Of a DNA stretch of 64,000 nucleotides, positions 43,140 to 54,499 are shown piece by piece (within the stretch, counting starts at the first letter, position 1; the number at the start of each line of letters is the position of its first letter). This DNA is from Gavia stellata. Its lineage: Eukaryota > Chordata > Aves > Gaviiformes > Gaviidae. The DNA lies in assembly GCF_030936135.1 (NCBI RefSeq), contig NW_026776913.1:1116001-1180000 (forward strand). Reading direction: 5' to 3'. The notes below the pieces were generated by a model. That model searched no databases and was not told where the DNA came from. It saw only the letters and a list, made by a program, of their open reading frames with translations. The translations under genes and the position numbers were made by a program.

Positions 43140-45540
43140 AAAGAGAGCAAGGTCAGCTCATGGGGCATGACTGAGCACACACACCCCCAGCAGCAGGCTC
43201 TCCCCATTTCCTAGGCTGAGGCAAGCGCACAAGGTGGGAATGTCTCCATCATCTCTGATTTGTGCAAGGGCCTTCAGCCCTGACATACTCCCACAACACA
43301 CTTGTTCCTCCTCCACCCACAGACAGAAATTCCTTCCCACTTCCAGGCTCAGGTCTTGGTTGCAAGAATTTGCTGCACTTCAGAAGAGGCCTTGAGCTTC
43401 TTGGCTCTTCTTGGTGCTTAAGGCAATCTTCCGGGCTCCCTCCAGATTTCATGGGGGGAATTCTTGTCTCTAACAAGGACTTTGTGACAAGTTTTTATGA
43501 AATGTTTGTTTTTCTGTCATTCCTGTGTGTGGAAAGAGTAGACACAGAGAAGGAGGATATACACCAAAAGGGATGCGAGTGAAGTGCCAGTAAGAACCAG
43601 GTGAGCTCCCCCCATGCCTGTGGCTTCCTGGCAAGGAGTCTGTCCTGAGAAGGGCATCCAGCCTCTGCCACTCTGGAGTGGGGACACAAAAGATGACTTT
43701 TCAAGGGCACCTTTCCTCTGAACTGCTGTAGATTTGTCCTTGAGGATGAGGTATAATGGCTGACACTGCAAATACTTATTTAACTGGCATTGCCCAGAGT
43801 GGTCATCAGAGATGCAAACTGCTGTGTTGCAGATATTTATATTTAGGCAGATTAATGTTGGGGGTTTGGTTTAGTTTTTTTTCTAATTTTTAAAATGCTG
43901 ATACTCTTAGGGAAATCACACAAGCACCTGAAGGATTATTGAATATTTACTGAGAGAAGCCCCAGCAGATTAGCATCTCAAGCAATGGGATGCCAGGGGA
44001 CAAGGAAAGGATGGTTTGGGCACTGCCCTGGGATTTGGGAAACGGAAATGAGTTCTCCGCTCCTTGACACCCTGCCCTTTTCAGTGAGGGCTGTGAAAAA
44101 CTCTGCCAACTAGGTCGGAATGCACAGCCGTGTCAAGGAACTTCTGTCTAACTGCAGCAATGTGGTCCTGACAGCTCAGGCATTGAGTTTCCATTGGAGT
44201 CCAAACCGCGACAATTCACACTGCCTCCGTCTTCACTATGACACTGGGTGTTGTGTGACACAACTCTCCTGGATCTCCAGGCAGGATGGGCAAAAGTTTG
44301 ATACCTCAACCGGAACTCTTCCTCTTCCTGGAAATGTCAATGCCACAGGCTCGAGCCAAGAGGCCCAAGAAACAAAACTTCCCGGAGGGTCAAGTAATGA
44401 AAACGTCCCCCAGGCTGTGGGACTTGCTCTTGACTGACCGAGAATTTGTGAGTCTGGACAAATTTGTGAGTCTTCACCTATTTTTCCCTCTCTCTTTGTA
44501 ACTTGGCTCTCAGCATTTACATATTGAAACTGCTTTGCCACTTTGAAAATGTGTCTTTGAGAAACTAGCTCAGGATATATTTATTACCTTTTTTTTAGCC
44601 CAAATGAATATGCAGCATTGAAGTGGGTTTCCATATATGGAGCAGTTTTGCACAATGTCTGCTCCAAGAGGAGAAATATCTCAGCCTGCAGTGGGTAAAG
44701 AGTGAAGCTGTGGGTGGTAAATGTGCTTCTTCAGACGATATGTGGTATGCATGCAAGAGAAAATGTTGTGAAGGTGAATGGGCATGAAAGAAATGGAAAA
44801 CTGCCCATCCAATGGAGCTCTGCAAGAGGAGGATGGAGCCATACATAACATGGCATGATCCAAGTGGGATCAGCATGGAGAGAAGACATTTGTAGGGAAG
44901 GTGTTGCAATGGAGTACCTTGACGTCACCCAACTGAAAAAGAGAGATTGGACAGTGCGCTGAAGTGATGGGCAGAAGTGTCCTGGGCTAAAGGACCTTGG
45001 CTAAGAGAAGGTTGGAGGGATTTGGGTTGCAGAGGTTTGAGGTAGTCCTTTCAAGATCTAAGCAGGCTGAGCTTTGGAGACAAGTGAAAATAAGGAAGCT
45101 CTCAAGGATGTTTTGCCATTTGTTGTACTATCTTTGCTCTCTCTTATCATTTAAAGATTACAGTATTGCCCTTAAGTAATCCATGCTCCATATGTTTTTT
45201 CTCTGCTTTTTTGAGGAGGGGGAGGTGGAAGAGAAGAATAGTTTCTTTTTTAACCAAAGGCAGCCAAAGGGCAGATCCCAGGTTAGCGAAAAGGTACAAA
45301 GGAAGGCAGAATTTTGATGTGGTGTACACTGGCACAAGAGGATTACCTGCATTTCCATTCTCTGAAGACCTAACTGGGCGACTGAGAGCCTGGAAGCTCA
45401 GAGCTCCCTTCATCTGCCCTGCATTTCAGCATGTAAAATGAAGCTAACTGAGTCATAAAGTTGGTTTTGATTCTCTTCACAGCCTAAAGCACAGCATGGG
45501 GCAGGAGACAGGCAGGACACCTAAAGAGGACTCACACTTC
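43140..45540 (+). repeat. Duplication D, copy 2
   Basis: Direct counterpart of 27125-29460 with the same order of landmarks: gactgagcacac (43169), ctggcaaggagtctgtcctg (43628), ctggatctccaggcaggatg (44270) and tcttcacagcctaaagcac (45474). Differs by many substitutions and indels. No conserved protein. Confidence 0.65.
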
Positions 45541-45684
45541 TCTGCACAAAAGCTTAGGTGCTTGCGGGAACCTCAGGAGGCATGGCATACCAATTCCAGG
45601 GTTCAACGACCTGGTCAAATGCCTTGTTTCCTTCTCTGTAATGGTGGCATTGATGCGTCACACCTGTGCGGACTCTGTACAAGG
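45541..45684. other. No gene recognised
   Basis: Short gap before the CR1. Confidence 0.4.
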
Positions 45685-46095
45685 ATCATAGAATCATCGA
45701 TTCATAGAATGGTTTAGGTTGGAAACAACCTTAAAGATCATCAAGTCCAACTGTAAACCTAACCCTGCTAAGTCCACCACTAAACCATGTCCCTCAGCAC
45801 CTCATCCACATGTCTTTTAAAAACCTCCAGTGATGCTGACTCAACCACGTCCTTGGGCAGCCTGTTCCAGTGTCTGACAGCCCTTTCGGTGAATAGACTT
45901 TTCCTAATATCCAGTCTGAACTTCCCCTGGCACAACCTGTGGCTGTTTCCTCTTGTCCTATCACTTGTCACTTGGGAGAAGAGACCCCCACCCACCTCTC
46001 TACAGGGGGACAATCACTTCCCTAGTCCTGCCGGCCACACTGTTTCTGATACAAGCCAGGATGGGGTTGGCCATCATAGCAATGTTGGCCAACAT
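45685..46095 (-). mobile_element. CR1 LINE 3' fragment with internal deletion
   Basis: 3' tail (atcatagaatcatcgattca) at 45686. Minus-strand C-terminal frame: [46 protein letters not shown]. Near 46005 the sequence jumps to an upstream part of ORF2, so a piece is deleted between them. Confidence 0.85.
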
Positions 46096-46189
46096 ATGAA
46101 TGTTTACTTTCCATAGGTATTCAGAGAGATCCTTCTTGTGCTCGGGAAAGGCTGTCCTGCAAGGCCTATCACATTTCCTGAGCTCCTTC

Positions 46190-46930
46190 CCCCTTCAGAG
46201 CTGCTTCCCATGGCACCACCTGTATAAGTCCCCCCTGTATATCAAAGTCTTCTCCTCTGGAGTCCACCAGCCTGTGCTCTGCTGCTGGCCTTCCTTTGAC
46301 ACCTGGGACCCCAATATTTCCTTGTTTGCCAGTACCGCCTCCAGGTGAGCATCCCCCTTGTTGTCCCTACCTGGCAGCTCTGTTCGGAACTTGTCCCAGG
46401 AGCCTCCAGGCTGCCAGCATCCTGTCACTTTGCCTGGCCAGGGAATGCCAGGGCACTTACAGTCCCCCACAGGAACCTGCTCCTTAACCTGGAGACTTCC
46501 TCGGCTTGCTGAGAGAGGACTATTGCTGTTTCCTCTCCCTGACCAGGTAGGATATGACTGCCGAGACCATGTCACCCTTACTGATTTCTCTTCTCATCCT
46601 CACTCACAGAAACTGTCCCAACCTGTGGCCCATCTCATAGAGGAGCTCCATATATCCTAGCTGCTCCTTCACACAGCGTGCTTCCCCCCAATTCTTGTCC
46701 TCCCTATCACCTTCTCCATCAGAGCCTGTATCCCTCCACTGCAGCACCCCAGCTCAGCAAGCTGTGCCACCACTTCTCATTTAATCCCAAACCATCACAG
46801 TAGAGTGACAAGTCCTGGGGCTTCAGCTCCTCCTGCCTGTGCTCCAGCTCCCCCTGGCCATGCACATTTGGGCTGCAGCACCTCAGCTGTGGCACCGGGG
46901 TGGAGTGCAGACTTCTCACAGGGAAACCTG
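46190..46930 (-). mobile_element. Old CR1 fragment, endonuclease region
   Basis: Minus-strand words RQEELKPQDLSLYC, NEKWWHSL and WGAAVEGYRL resemble KQEELEAI, ETWWDDSHDWS and WSAAMEGYKL of the CR1 endonuclease. Much degraded. Confidence 0.55.
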
Positions 46931-48859
46931 ATCACTGATCCTGACCAGAAGACCATTGTGAATCGAAGAGTTAGTGCTGTGCTGCGCTGTGCTGCGTGTA
47001 CAGCGTGGCCTCCACACCTGTACTGTGCTGCAGAGATCCCTTGGGCACAGGACAACCTCAGCAGCTCCTTGTCACAGTGCAGCCTGCGGGCAGCTCCCAT
47101 GCGGTACTGGCCATCATGGCACCTGCATGGCCTTGTCTCTGTCTGACAATGCAGCAGGAAGGTCTCCTGAGAACATCATTTCTGACTGACTGTGGAGAAG
47201 AGGAATAGAGTCATTTCCACTTAAGGGAATACAGTAAGAGTTTGATTGACCAAAACAGGAGACTCTTTTCTCTGGATGGGGTCTGCATAGCATGCTTCGC
47301 ATGGCTGGGAGTCCCATTCGATGCTACACCACCTAGGCATCCCACCACCTAACTGGATCAAAGATTACCTATACTATTCTCTCCTTATAATCCTTGACCT
47401 AACTGCCTTTTAAATGATACTTCACAGAGTCTGAGTACCTTCCTTACTGGGATCATCATGGACCAGGATCTACTGGTGAAGAACTCTCCCAGCACACTTG
47501 GATGCAGCCCCTACAGTCCAATGGACTGGTAGGTGTGCAGTTTGCTCAGGTAACCCCTGGCTTCATCCCCATTCACAGCTGGTTGTTCTCCTCCAGAGCC
47601 CTGCCTCAAAGCACAAAGGCCTGGGAGACCTTGCTGGTGGAAACTGAGGCAAAGGGGACACAGAGCATCTCAGATCTATCTACACCTACTCTTACTAAAA
47701 TTAGCAGTGGTTCCACAGTCTCTCTGTCTCTTCCTTAACTCTTCCTGAAGTACCAACAGGTCATCTTAGTGCCCTTGAATTCCCTTTTGAGTGTCAATTG
47801 AGTTTTGATATGGACCATTGCTGTGGTTGGAGGACGCAGTCCATGAAGACAAGTGTGCAGGTACAGTGAGAAAAGGATTGTTCTGTTCCCGGACTGTATC
47901 ATCAAGGGAGTGAATAAAGATCCCTGTGTGATGCTTTGTGTTCACGCAATGCCTGCAGCTATTGGGCAGAGAAGGGACAGACGTTGCCTCTCTGATGACA
48001 TCTGATGACTGATGCCTCTGAGTGATGGCAACAGTCAATGGCACACAGCCACCAAATTGCATTGTCTGCAATGCCACCTGCGGTGCCTTGTCACACACCC
48101 ACCCTGAATGGGAATTGCTTTCCTGTTGGTCCTGTGATTTTCTTGCCAGCCCTGGCATCTCATGTAGCTCTGTGGGCCTGGATTTGAACATTACATTGAG
48201 CAGCTGCCTTGAATTCTGTACCACAATGTGGGGATGAACACGAGACAGCTGCCAATACAGTCAGTGAAGGTCTAGTAAACCCAACACCTGGAGGAGAGGA
48301 AGAAAGAGACGGAGCTCTCCCTATGGCATAAGACTCCATTCCATCATCTGAATATCTCTATAGGCTGACCTGAAGGTAACGAGTAGGGACAGGATCAGTT
48401 GCCCTTAATTTGGGCAGCAGCTGTCCTTTCAGTTGGCCAAAGGAAATTCCCAAGAGCCTCCAAGAAGATGCCCCAGATGTTGGCCTGTCTCTACATCAGC
48501 CTGCACGTATCTTCAATCTGTCTCTATTAGCGGCACATATCTTTGACCACCTCTGGCACCTCAGATGTCACCAGACAACTGCATCTGAACAGCTCACTCC
48601 TGGCCTCCAGCTCCATTAATTACCATGGGAGCTGAGAGCAGGAGCTCACATGCAGGTGCCTATTGTGTGTCCACCTGAAGGGGGGCAGGAGGAATCCCAC
48701 CTGCTGTGGGTCTGTGGTGTGCATGGGAGGGAGCTGAGTGCCCTTCCAGCCCCAGCACTCCAAACCCAGGATGAGATGCCTTGTCGGGCTCAGCTGCATC
48801 CCTTCCCTCAGCAGGGGTAAAGGAGATCCCTGCCTGTCCCTGTCTGGCTGTCCTGTCTA
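46931..48859. other. No gene recognised
   Basis: About 1.9 kb. A 71-codon plus-strand frame at 48022-48237 is rich in Cys and has three N-glycosylation sequons, but I do not recognise it and it has no supporting splice or promoter signal. Confidence 0.45.
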
Positions 48860-48994
48860 AAGATGGGCCAAGAAAAGTTGATATTTAGGCGTGACTCTGT
48901 CTCTCAGCAGGGAAATGACAGTGCTGGAAAGAAGTGTCTCTCCCCAGCTGCGGGAGGGAACCTCAGTGATTGCTCCAGCCTGTTTCACAGCAGG

Positions 48995-49024
48995 TTCCCC
49001 TGGAGCCCCAGGGACCCCTGGGGG
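48995..49024 (+). promoter_or_regulatory. Cluster of EBF (Olf-1)-like motifs upstream of OR4
   Basis: Overlapping words ttcccctggag, gccccaggga and cccctgggg match the Olf/EBF core CCCnnGGG. They lie about 280-300 bases upstream of the first-exon donor. EBF sites are usual in OR promoters; matches in such GC-rich DNA can arise by chance. Confidence 0.35.
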
Positions 49025-49259
49025 GAGCCCCGAGGGGCAGAGAAAGTGCCGCCGTGGGCTGCTCCTCTGCTGCTGAGCTGGGCCGGGCTCCTGGGATGGA
49101 GGGAGCTCAGGGCAAGCGGGCAGCGCTGAGGAGAGACAGCTCTGCCCAGGAGCAGCTCCTCTGCAGAGCGCAGCAGGGCTGAGGGCACTGCCTGCAGGCA
49201 CCGAGGGGAGAGGATCAAGGCAGAGAGAGGTTAAAGGCAGTCTGGGGTGGGAGGACAGA

Positions 49260-49301
49260 GGCGAGCTCACTGGAGGAGAAATCTTCACAGCCCTTGACAC
49301 G
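49260..49301 (+). promoter_or_regulatory. Putative non-coding first exon of OR4 and its splice donor
   Basis: atcttcacagcccttgacac-g is followed by GTAAGTCTCTGG at 49302, a near-perfect donor. With the acceptor at 51205-51206 the intron would be 1905 bases. The start of the exon is unknown. Confidence 0.5.
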
Positions 49302-51206
49302 GTAAGTCTCTGGGTGTGGGGAAATTTAGGTATAGTTCACAAGAAGATCTCCTAATGGTGGCACATCAAACAAACTCTGAGACCTTTCAGGAAGAACTGC
49401 CACAGGTTCTCCAGTGTAGAGGAGGAGGAGGTGCCCCAGAGCAGGGCTTCCCTGCTGCACCATCAGAGGGACAGGGCATGAGGGCTGCCTTCTGCCAGGG
49501 ACGGCTGCAGGGTGTGAAGGTGGGTGTGCAGCCAGGGGTGCCCAGGGCTGTCCTTCCGAGCAGGGTCCCTGCACCCCCGGGGCTGGGTGCTGGGGCAGGG
49601 ACTCTGCCGCCTGCCAGGGTCAGCACTCAGCCTGCCCGGGGAGCTCCCCACGGCGCTGTGGGGAGAAGCTGGGGGTGGAAGGAGAGACCAGTGCAATGGC
49701 AGGGTGCTTCTGCTGTTGAGAGGGTGCTGTGTGGGTCAGGGCTGCTCACAGTTCCACATCACTGCAGGATCTTCCCAGGAGACTTTTCAGGAAGCACAGC
49801 AAGGCAGGGGCTGCCTGAAAGGGAAGGATCCTGGTCTTTCACTCTTCTCCTCTGGGTTGTCTGGGTGGGCGATGGCACATAGAAATTAATCTCGCATTTC
49901 CAGAGGAGGCACTGAAATTCCAAGTCTGTTCCTCTTAGAGGTGAATAAAGCAGGGAGTATTGGAAATCACCATGCCGTGGTCACAGACAGCATCAGTGTC
50001 ACTTTTCCAGCCTCGCCAGGGTTGGTCTGATGTTCCCCTCAGAGCCTGCACACCCAGAGATGCCCCTGGGCAGTGTCCTGCTGCAGGGAGGGCTCTGCAG
50101 GGCAGAGCTGAGCAGGCAGCGGGTGGGATGGGCTGTGTGAGCACTGCCAGGGAGGAGACACAGGGGACAGAGAACCAGCTCCTGGCAGGGACAGCTGCAG
50201 GCAGCAGAGACAGGGACGGGGTTGGGAGGACACTGCAAACGAGCACAGGGGGAGGGTGCGCTCAGGCAGCTCTCTTTCTGTGTTTCCCTGCAGATGTCTG
50301 CTGGGCACTGTCTGCGGGGCAATGAGCTGACTCTCTCTGTAGAACCTCCCATCGGAGGGACCCCCGAGTCTCTGCTTTGCCTGTCCTGCAGGGCTTGCAA
50401 GCTGCCCCCCAGAAAGGCGCAGCTCTGCTGTGGGATCCTCGGGAGTGCGGAGCCTTTCCTTGGGGGTCGGCACTCTCCTCGCAGAGTCAGTTGCTTCTCT
50501 CTGGGAGGGGTCGTGTCCTGCCCTCTCCATCACACCTCCACCTCTGGGCTGGGCTGGAGAAGAGTTTGCAGAGCTGTCCTTTGAAACAGGACTCCTCTGG
50601 TCTCATCAGAGTCCATGTTTAGCATTTTTTTTTAAAAGAGTAATTTGTGTGTGAAGTCCTCTTCAAGGCAGCACAAGTGAAAGCACAGGGCAGATGGGAA
50701 AAGTACTGATGGACACTGCAGCTCTCCTGACTCTGCATTAAATTACAAAGAGCTGAGCCATTTTGCCTGTCCCATCTCAAGACACTTCACATTTTCAGTC
50801 ATAAAAATGAGGATTTCTACCCCTAAAAATAACACCCACCAGATGTGATTGTGGAAAAGAAAAAACACAGACAAAATTATTAAAAAGAGATGCTGAGCCT
50901 CTCTTCCGCAGTCCATGTTCTTCCGAGTCATGAGTGCAGATATTGAACTTTTCAATGACAGGTACATTATATCTGACATCTGAAATCTGTGAACATCGGA
51001 GCTGTCCCATCCAGCTCCCATGTACCCCCTGCAGCAGAGCAAAGCTGTCTCCTCAGCAGCACCCGGGCAGAGGTCCTGGTCCTCACAGCACACTCAGCCA
51101 GCACAAACTAGAGAAGGGAAATGCATTCCAACTGGGGGGGATTGCTATGAAAATTTGAGTGGCTTTTCTGTCCTAATTTTTTCCTGTCTTTTCCTTCTTT
51201 GGACAG

Positions 51207-51229
51207 AGCCCCAGACCAAGAAACAGCAA
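51207..51229 (+). promoter_or_regulatory. OR4 5' UTR stub with splice acceptor
   Basis: ttttccttctttggacag (AG at 51205-51206) is a strong polypyrimidine acceptor 23 bases before the ATG. Confidence 0.6.
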
Positions 51230-52219
51230 ATGTCCAACAGCAGCTCCATCACCCAGTTCCTCCTCCTGGCATTTGCAGACACGCGTCAGCTGCAGCTCTT
51301 GCACTTCTGCCTCTTCCTGGGCATCTACCTGGCTGCCCTCCTGGGAAATGGCCTCATCATCACTGCCATAGCCTGCGACCACCACCTCCACAGCCCCATG
51401 TACTTCTTCCTCCTCAACCTCTCCCTCCTCGACCTGGGCTCCATCTCCACCACTGTTCCCAAAGCCATGGCCAATTCCCTCTGGGACACCAGGGCCATCT
51501 CCTACTCAGGATGTGCTGCCCAGGTCTTTCTGTTTACCTTCTTGCTTGGAACAGAATGTGCCATTCTCACTGTCATGGCCTATGACCGCTACATTGCCAT
51601 CTGCAAACCCCTGCACTACGGGTCCCTCCTGGGCAGCAGAGCTTGTGTCCACATGGCAGCAGCTGCCTGGGGCAGTGGGTTGCTCAATGCTGTGCTGCAC
51701 ACAGCCAATACATTTTCACTACCACTCTGCAAAGGCAATGTCTTTGACCAGTTCTTCTGTGAAGTTCCCCAGATCCTCAAGTGCTCCTGCTCACATTCCT
51801 ACCTCAGGGAACTCGGGCTTCTCATGGTTAGTGTCATTTTTGCTTTTGGCTGCTTTGTTTTCATTGTGCTGTCCTATGTGCAGATCTTGAGGGCTGTGCC
51901 GCGGATTCCCTCTGAGCAGGGACCACACAAAGCCTTTTCCACGTGCATCCCTCACCTGGCTGTGGTCTCCCTGTATATCAGCACTGGCATATTTGCTTAC
52001 CTGAAGCCACTCTCCATCTCCTCCCCATTCCTAGATCTGGTGGTGGCAGTGCTCTACTCGGTCGTGCCTCCAGTAGTCAACCCCCTTATCTATAGCATGA
52101 GGAACAAGGAAATCAAGGAGGCCCTGTGGAAAGTATTTGAATATGATCTACTTCAGATTAATAAGGTGCCCATATTCCCACTTGAGCTCCCACTGTACCT
52201 CAGGGAAAACCAGGACTAA
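51230..52219 (+). CDS. Olfactory receptor, OR14-like (OR4)
   Basis: Intact frame of 329 codons from MSNSSSITQF. An in-frame ATG 70 codons upstream is rejected because the sequence between it and MSNSSS is intron-like, including the pyrimidine tract and acceptor. Landmarks: LLGNGLIITA, SPMYFFLLNLSLLDLGS, MAYDRYIAICKPLHYG, LPLCKGNVFDQFFCEVPQ, SYVQILRAVPRIPSEQGP, KAFSTCIPHLAV and NPLIYSMRNKEIKEALWK. TM3 and TM5 differ most from OR1 (FTFLLGTECAILTV, GLLMVSVIFAFGC), the segments that usually shape the odorant pocket. The tail is about 20 residues longer than in OR3. An AATAAA lies 170 bases past the stop. It is the only plus-strand member and faces away from the other three. Confidence 0.93.
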   Translation: MSNSSSITQFLLLAFADTRQLQLLHFCLFLGIYLAALLGNGLIITAIACDHHLHSPMYFFLLNLSLLDLGSISTTVPKAMANSLWDTRAISYSGCAAQVFLFTFLLGTECAILTVMAYDRYIAICKPLHYGSLLGSRACVHMAAAAWGSGLLNAVLHTANTFSLPLCKGNVFDQFFCEVPQILKCSCSHSYLRELGLLMVSVIFAFGCFVFIVLSYVQILRAVPRIPSEQGPHKAFSTCIPHLAVVSLYISTGIFAYLKPLSISSPFLDLVVAVLYSVVPPVVNPLIYSMRNKEIKEALWKVFEYDLLQINKVPIFPLELPLYLRENQD

Positions 52220-52389
52220 CTTTTCCTCATATGTGTCTTTATTTTTCTGTTGTGGTTTTTTTCTTTTTTTATTATTTCTGGTTTTGCTTTATTCATGTGA
52301 TAATATTATTCTTGGCCTCCTACCTGTTTTTTTCTTGACCCAAAGACCTCATGTAGATATGGATCCAGGCTCTCTCTTTAGATAAACTC

Positions 52390-52395
52390 AATAAA
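52390..52395 (+). terminator. Candidate polyadenylation signal for OR4
   Basis: AATAAA (from actcaataaagaaacc) about 170 bases after the OR4 stop codon. Confidence 0.5.
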
Positions 52396-54094
52396 GAAAC
52401 CAGCAAAAACTGTCTCAGCTGCCATCTCTTCACATCTCCTCTGGAGCTGGGGAGCAGCCCCAGCATGCTGGAGGGGTTCAGGAGGCAAATGCCCAGCTGT
52501 CCCATGGAGGAGCATCCCCGGTTGCCCTTGGGGCTGCCCCTCGCTGCCTCGGTGGGCAATCCCTCTGCTGCCTGCAAGTCGGGGCTGTTGCTTCCCTGGA
52601 GCCATGACCAAGGACAGCAGCAGGACATGGCCTTTTCCGTGCTGGTCTCTCCTCACTGTCCTGCTGTGCCCTTGCATTTGTGTTACCCTTAAGGTCTCGG
52701 GTAACTTGTGACAGTCCTGTTGTCTCTACAGTGGCATTCCTGTGTCTGCAGGCAGGAGCAGGCAAGTGAACCACTGTATCAGAGCTGGCCTCCATGCAAG
52801 TACCCCCATGACAAAGGGGCTCTTCAGGGCAGGGCCAGAAGGCTGGATGCCTCTTCCAAAGCTGGAATACACTGCAGGAGCTGCTCCCTCAGAAGGACTT
52901 TTCCTCTCCTGGGGTTCTTGGTGGATTCAGGGGGACAAGCTCAGAGTCCCAGGGTGATGTGTTAGGGACCAAGGGCTGTAAGAAGAGTTCCCTTCCTGGT
53001 TGCATGTGTCCACTCAGACAGCAACTGGTCTTTGACTTATCTGCCTGTTGCTGTCCCACCTGCAGTGGGGCTGGTGGCAGATGCCATCCTGGAGAGGAAT
53101 GGGGAGCTGCCAGGAGAAGTCAGGGGATCTCCAGGGACAGTGTGTGAGTCTGACTTGGCAGTGAGTGGCATCTCATAAAATGAGTGACAATCTAAGGTGG
53201 AATCTCCAAGAGGAAAAGGTGAACCCGAGGAGCCCAAGGGCTACCGAGGACCATGCAATGCCAGGAGAGGCTTAGAGGAGCCAGAAGGCAAAGGGACATA
53301 AGACTGGGGAGTGGTTCAGGACACCCTCTTGGTAAACCCACGGTCTGGATCTAGTGCAGCCCTCCCTTGCCTTTTGTGCCATTGGAGACACCCCATGGTC
53401 CTGCCCGCCCTGTCCTTGGCTATTGAGCAAGGGAGCACTTCTGTGCCTGCAGGGAGGAACCACTGAGAAAGAGAAACCTCATTCTGTGGGTACCAGGTCA
53501 GGGCAGCTGCTCAGTTGCTGGGCCAGGACTCTTCTTCTGGCCTGGGAAGAAGGGCTGGAACTGAGGGGGTACAGCCAGTCTGTGGGGGACACCTCCTGGA
53601 GCTGAGACCAGGGCTCCTGTAGTTCCACTGACCTCCATTTCCTCCTTCCATGGTGAGCCTCCAGCCCTGGGGCTAACGGGGAGGCTGAGACCCCTCTCTG
53701 CCCCCCAGGAGCTGCTGTGCCCGTCAGAGCTGCTGGGGCAGTGGGGAGAGCTCCCAGAGCTCTGCAGCAGCCTGCAATGGGCACTGGCGTGGGGCCAGCC
53801 CAGACTGGGCTGCTCTGCTGGGCTGGGGAGATGGGAATAGCTGGGGAGGAGCTGGGCTGGGCTGGAAAGTGCCCGTGAGAGGACACCACCAATGTTAGAT
53901 GAGCTGTGTGACCATGCAGGGTGAGGACATGCTCCAATGAGTGTGTGGTGCAGAGCCAGAGCTCATGGGAGGGAGCCAAGACATGCAGGAGCAGGAGGCA
54001 GAAGGCCGGTCTGTGCCCTTGGTGGCCTGGACAGAGCAAGAAGGTGCCCCAGGACTTTCATCACCCCCCCGCAGCCTTTCCCATCAGCCATTTT
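52396..54094. other. No gene recognised
   Basis: GC-rich sequence with open frames on both strands but no domain. A few acceptor-like words (ccacctgcag near 53055, gccccccag near 53700) are not followed by recognisable exons. Confidence 0.45.
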
Positions 54095-54480
54095 CAGCAC
54101 TGGCCACCTACTCCAGTTTGTGGGGGAGGTTTGCTCTCTCGCCATTTTCTTTCTCCTGCTGGTCTTGGTGCCTGTGTCGGGGGAAGAGCCAGCTCTGCCC
54201 CAGCCTCTCTTCTTACCCAGACCTTGGCAGAGCCCAGAGCAGGGCTGTCTGCAAACCATTGTGTGGGACATGGCTGGGGCTGGGCTCTTGGGGGCTGCCA
54301 AAGCAGGACAGCTGGTGGGAATGGACACTGCGATCTGGCATGAGGAATCTGGTGGGCTATGTTTCCCCACCCCACACATATCCTGTTCTGTGCAGTGTCT
54401 GATGAGGGGGGCTGTGGCGGCACGTGTTGGGCAGTGAGGCTGTGCTGGTGCAGGGATGGGTGACAGATGGGAGCCACAAC
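54095..54480 (+). repeat. Paired repeat with 260-700 (unknown)
   Basis: 54100-54280 lines up with 260-440: both contain an agctctgcc...cagcctctc segment followed by agcagggctgtctgc and tgggaca. I see no shared long frame. It may be an exon-bearing remnant of an unrecognised gene or a low-copy repeat. Confidence 0.35.
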
Positions 54481-54499
54481 GCAACGATCAGGAAGTGGA

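Larger units (their letters stand above)
48860..51206 (+). repeat. OR upstream block U, copy of OR4
   Basis: Inverted counterpart of 11079-13260. From 48860 to about 50630 it is nearly identical to the OR1 copy in the stretches compared. From there to the gene it is more diverged and has indels. Contains the EBF-like cluster (48995-49024), the first-exon donor (49302) and the invariant GC block (about 49525-49660). Confidence 0.75.

Noticed and set aside
51020-51229. 70-codon N-terminal extension of OR4
   Set aside because: Contains an intron-like pyrimidine tract and acceptor, and paralogues share only the downstream MSNSSS start.
53000-53900. Acceptor-like words that might begin immunoglobulin-type or B30.2-type exons
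   Set aside because: No conserved domain residues follow in any frame.
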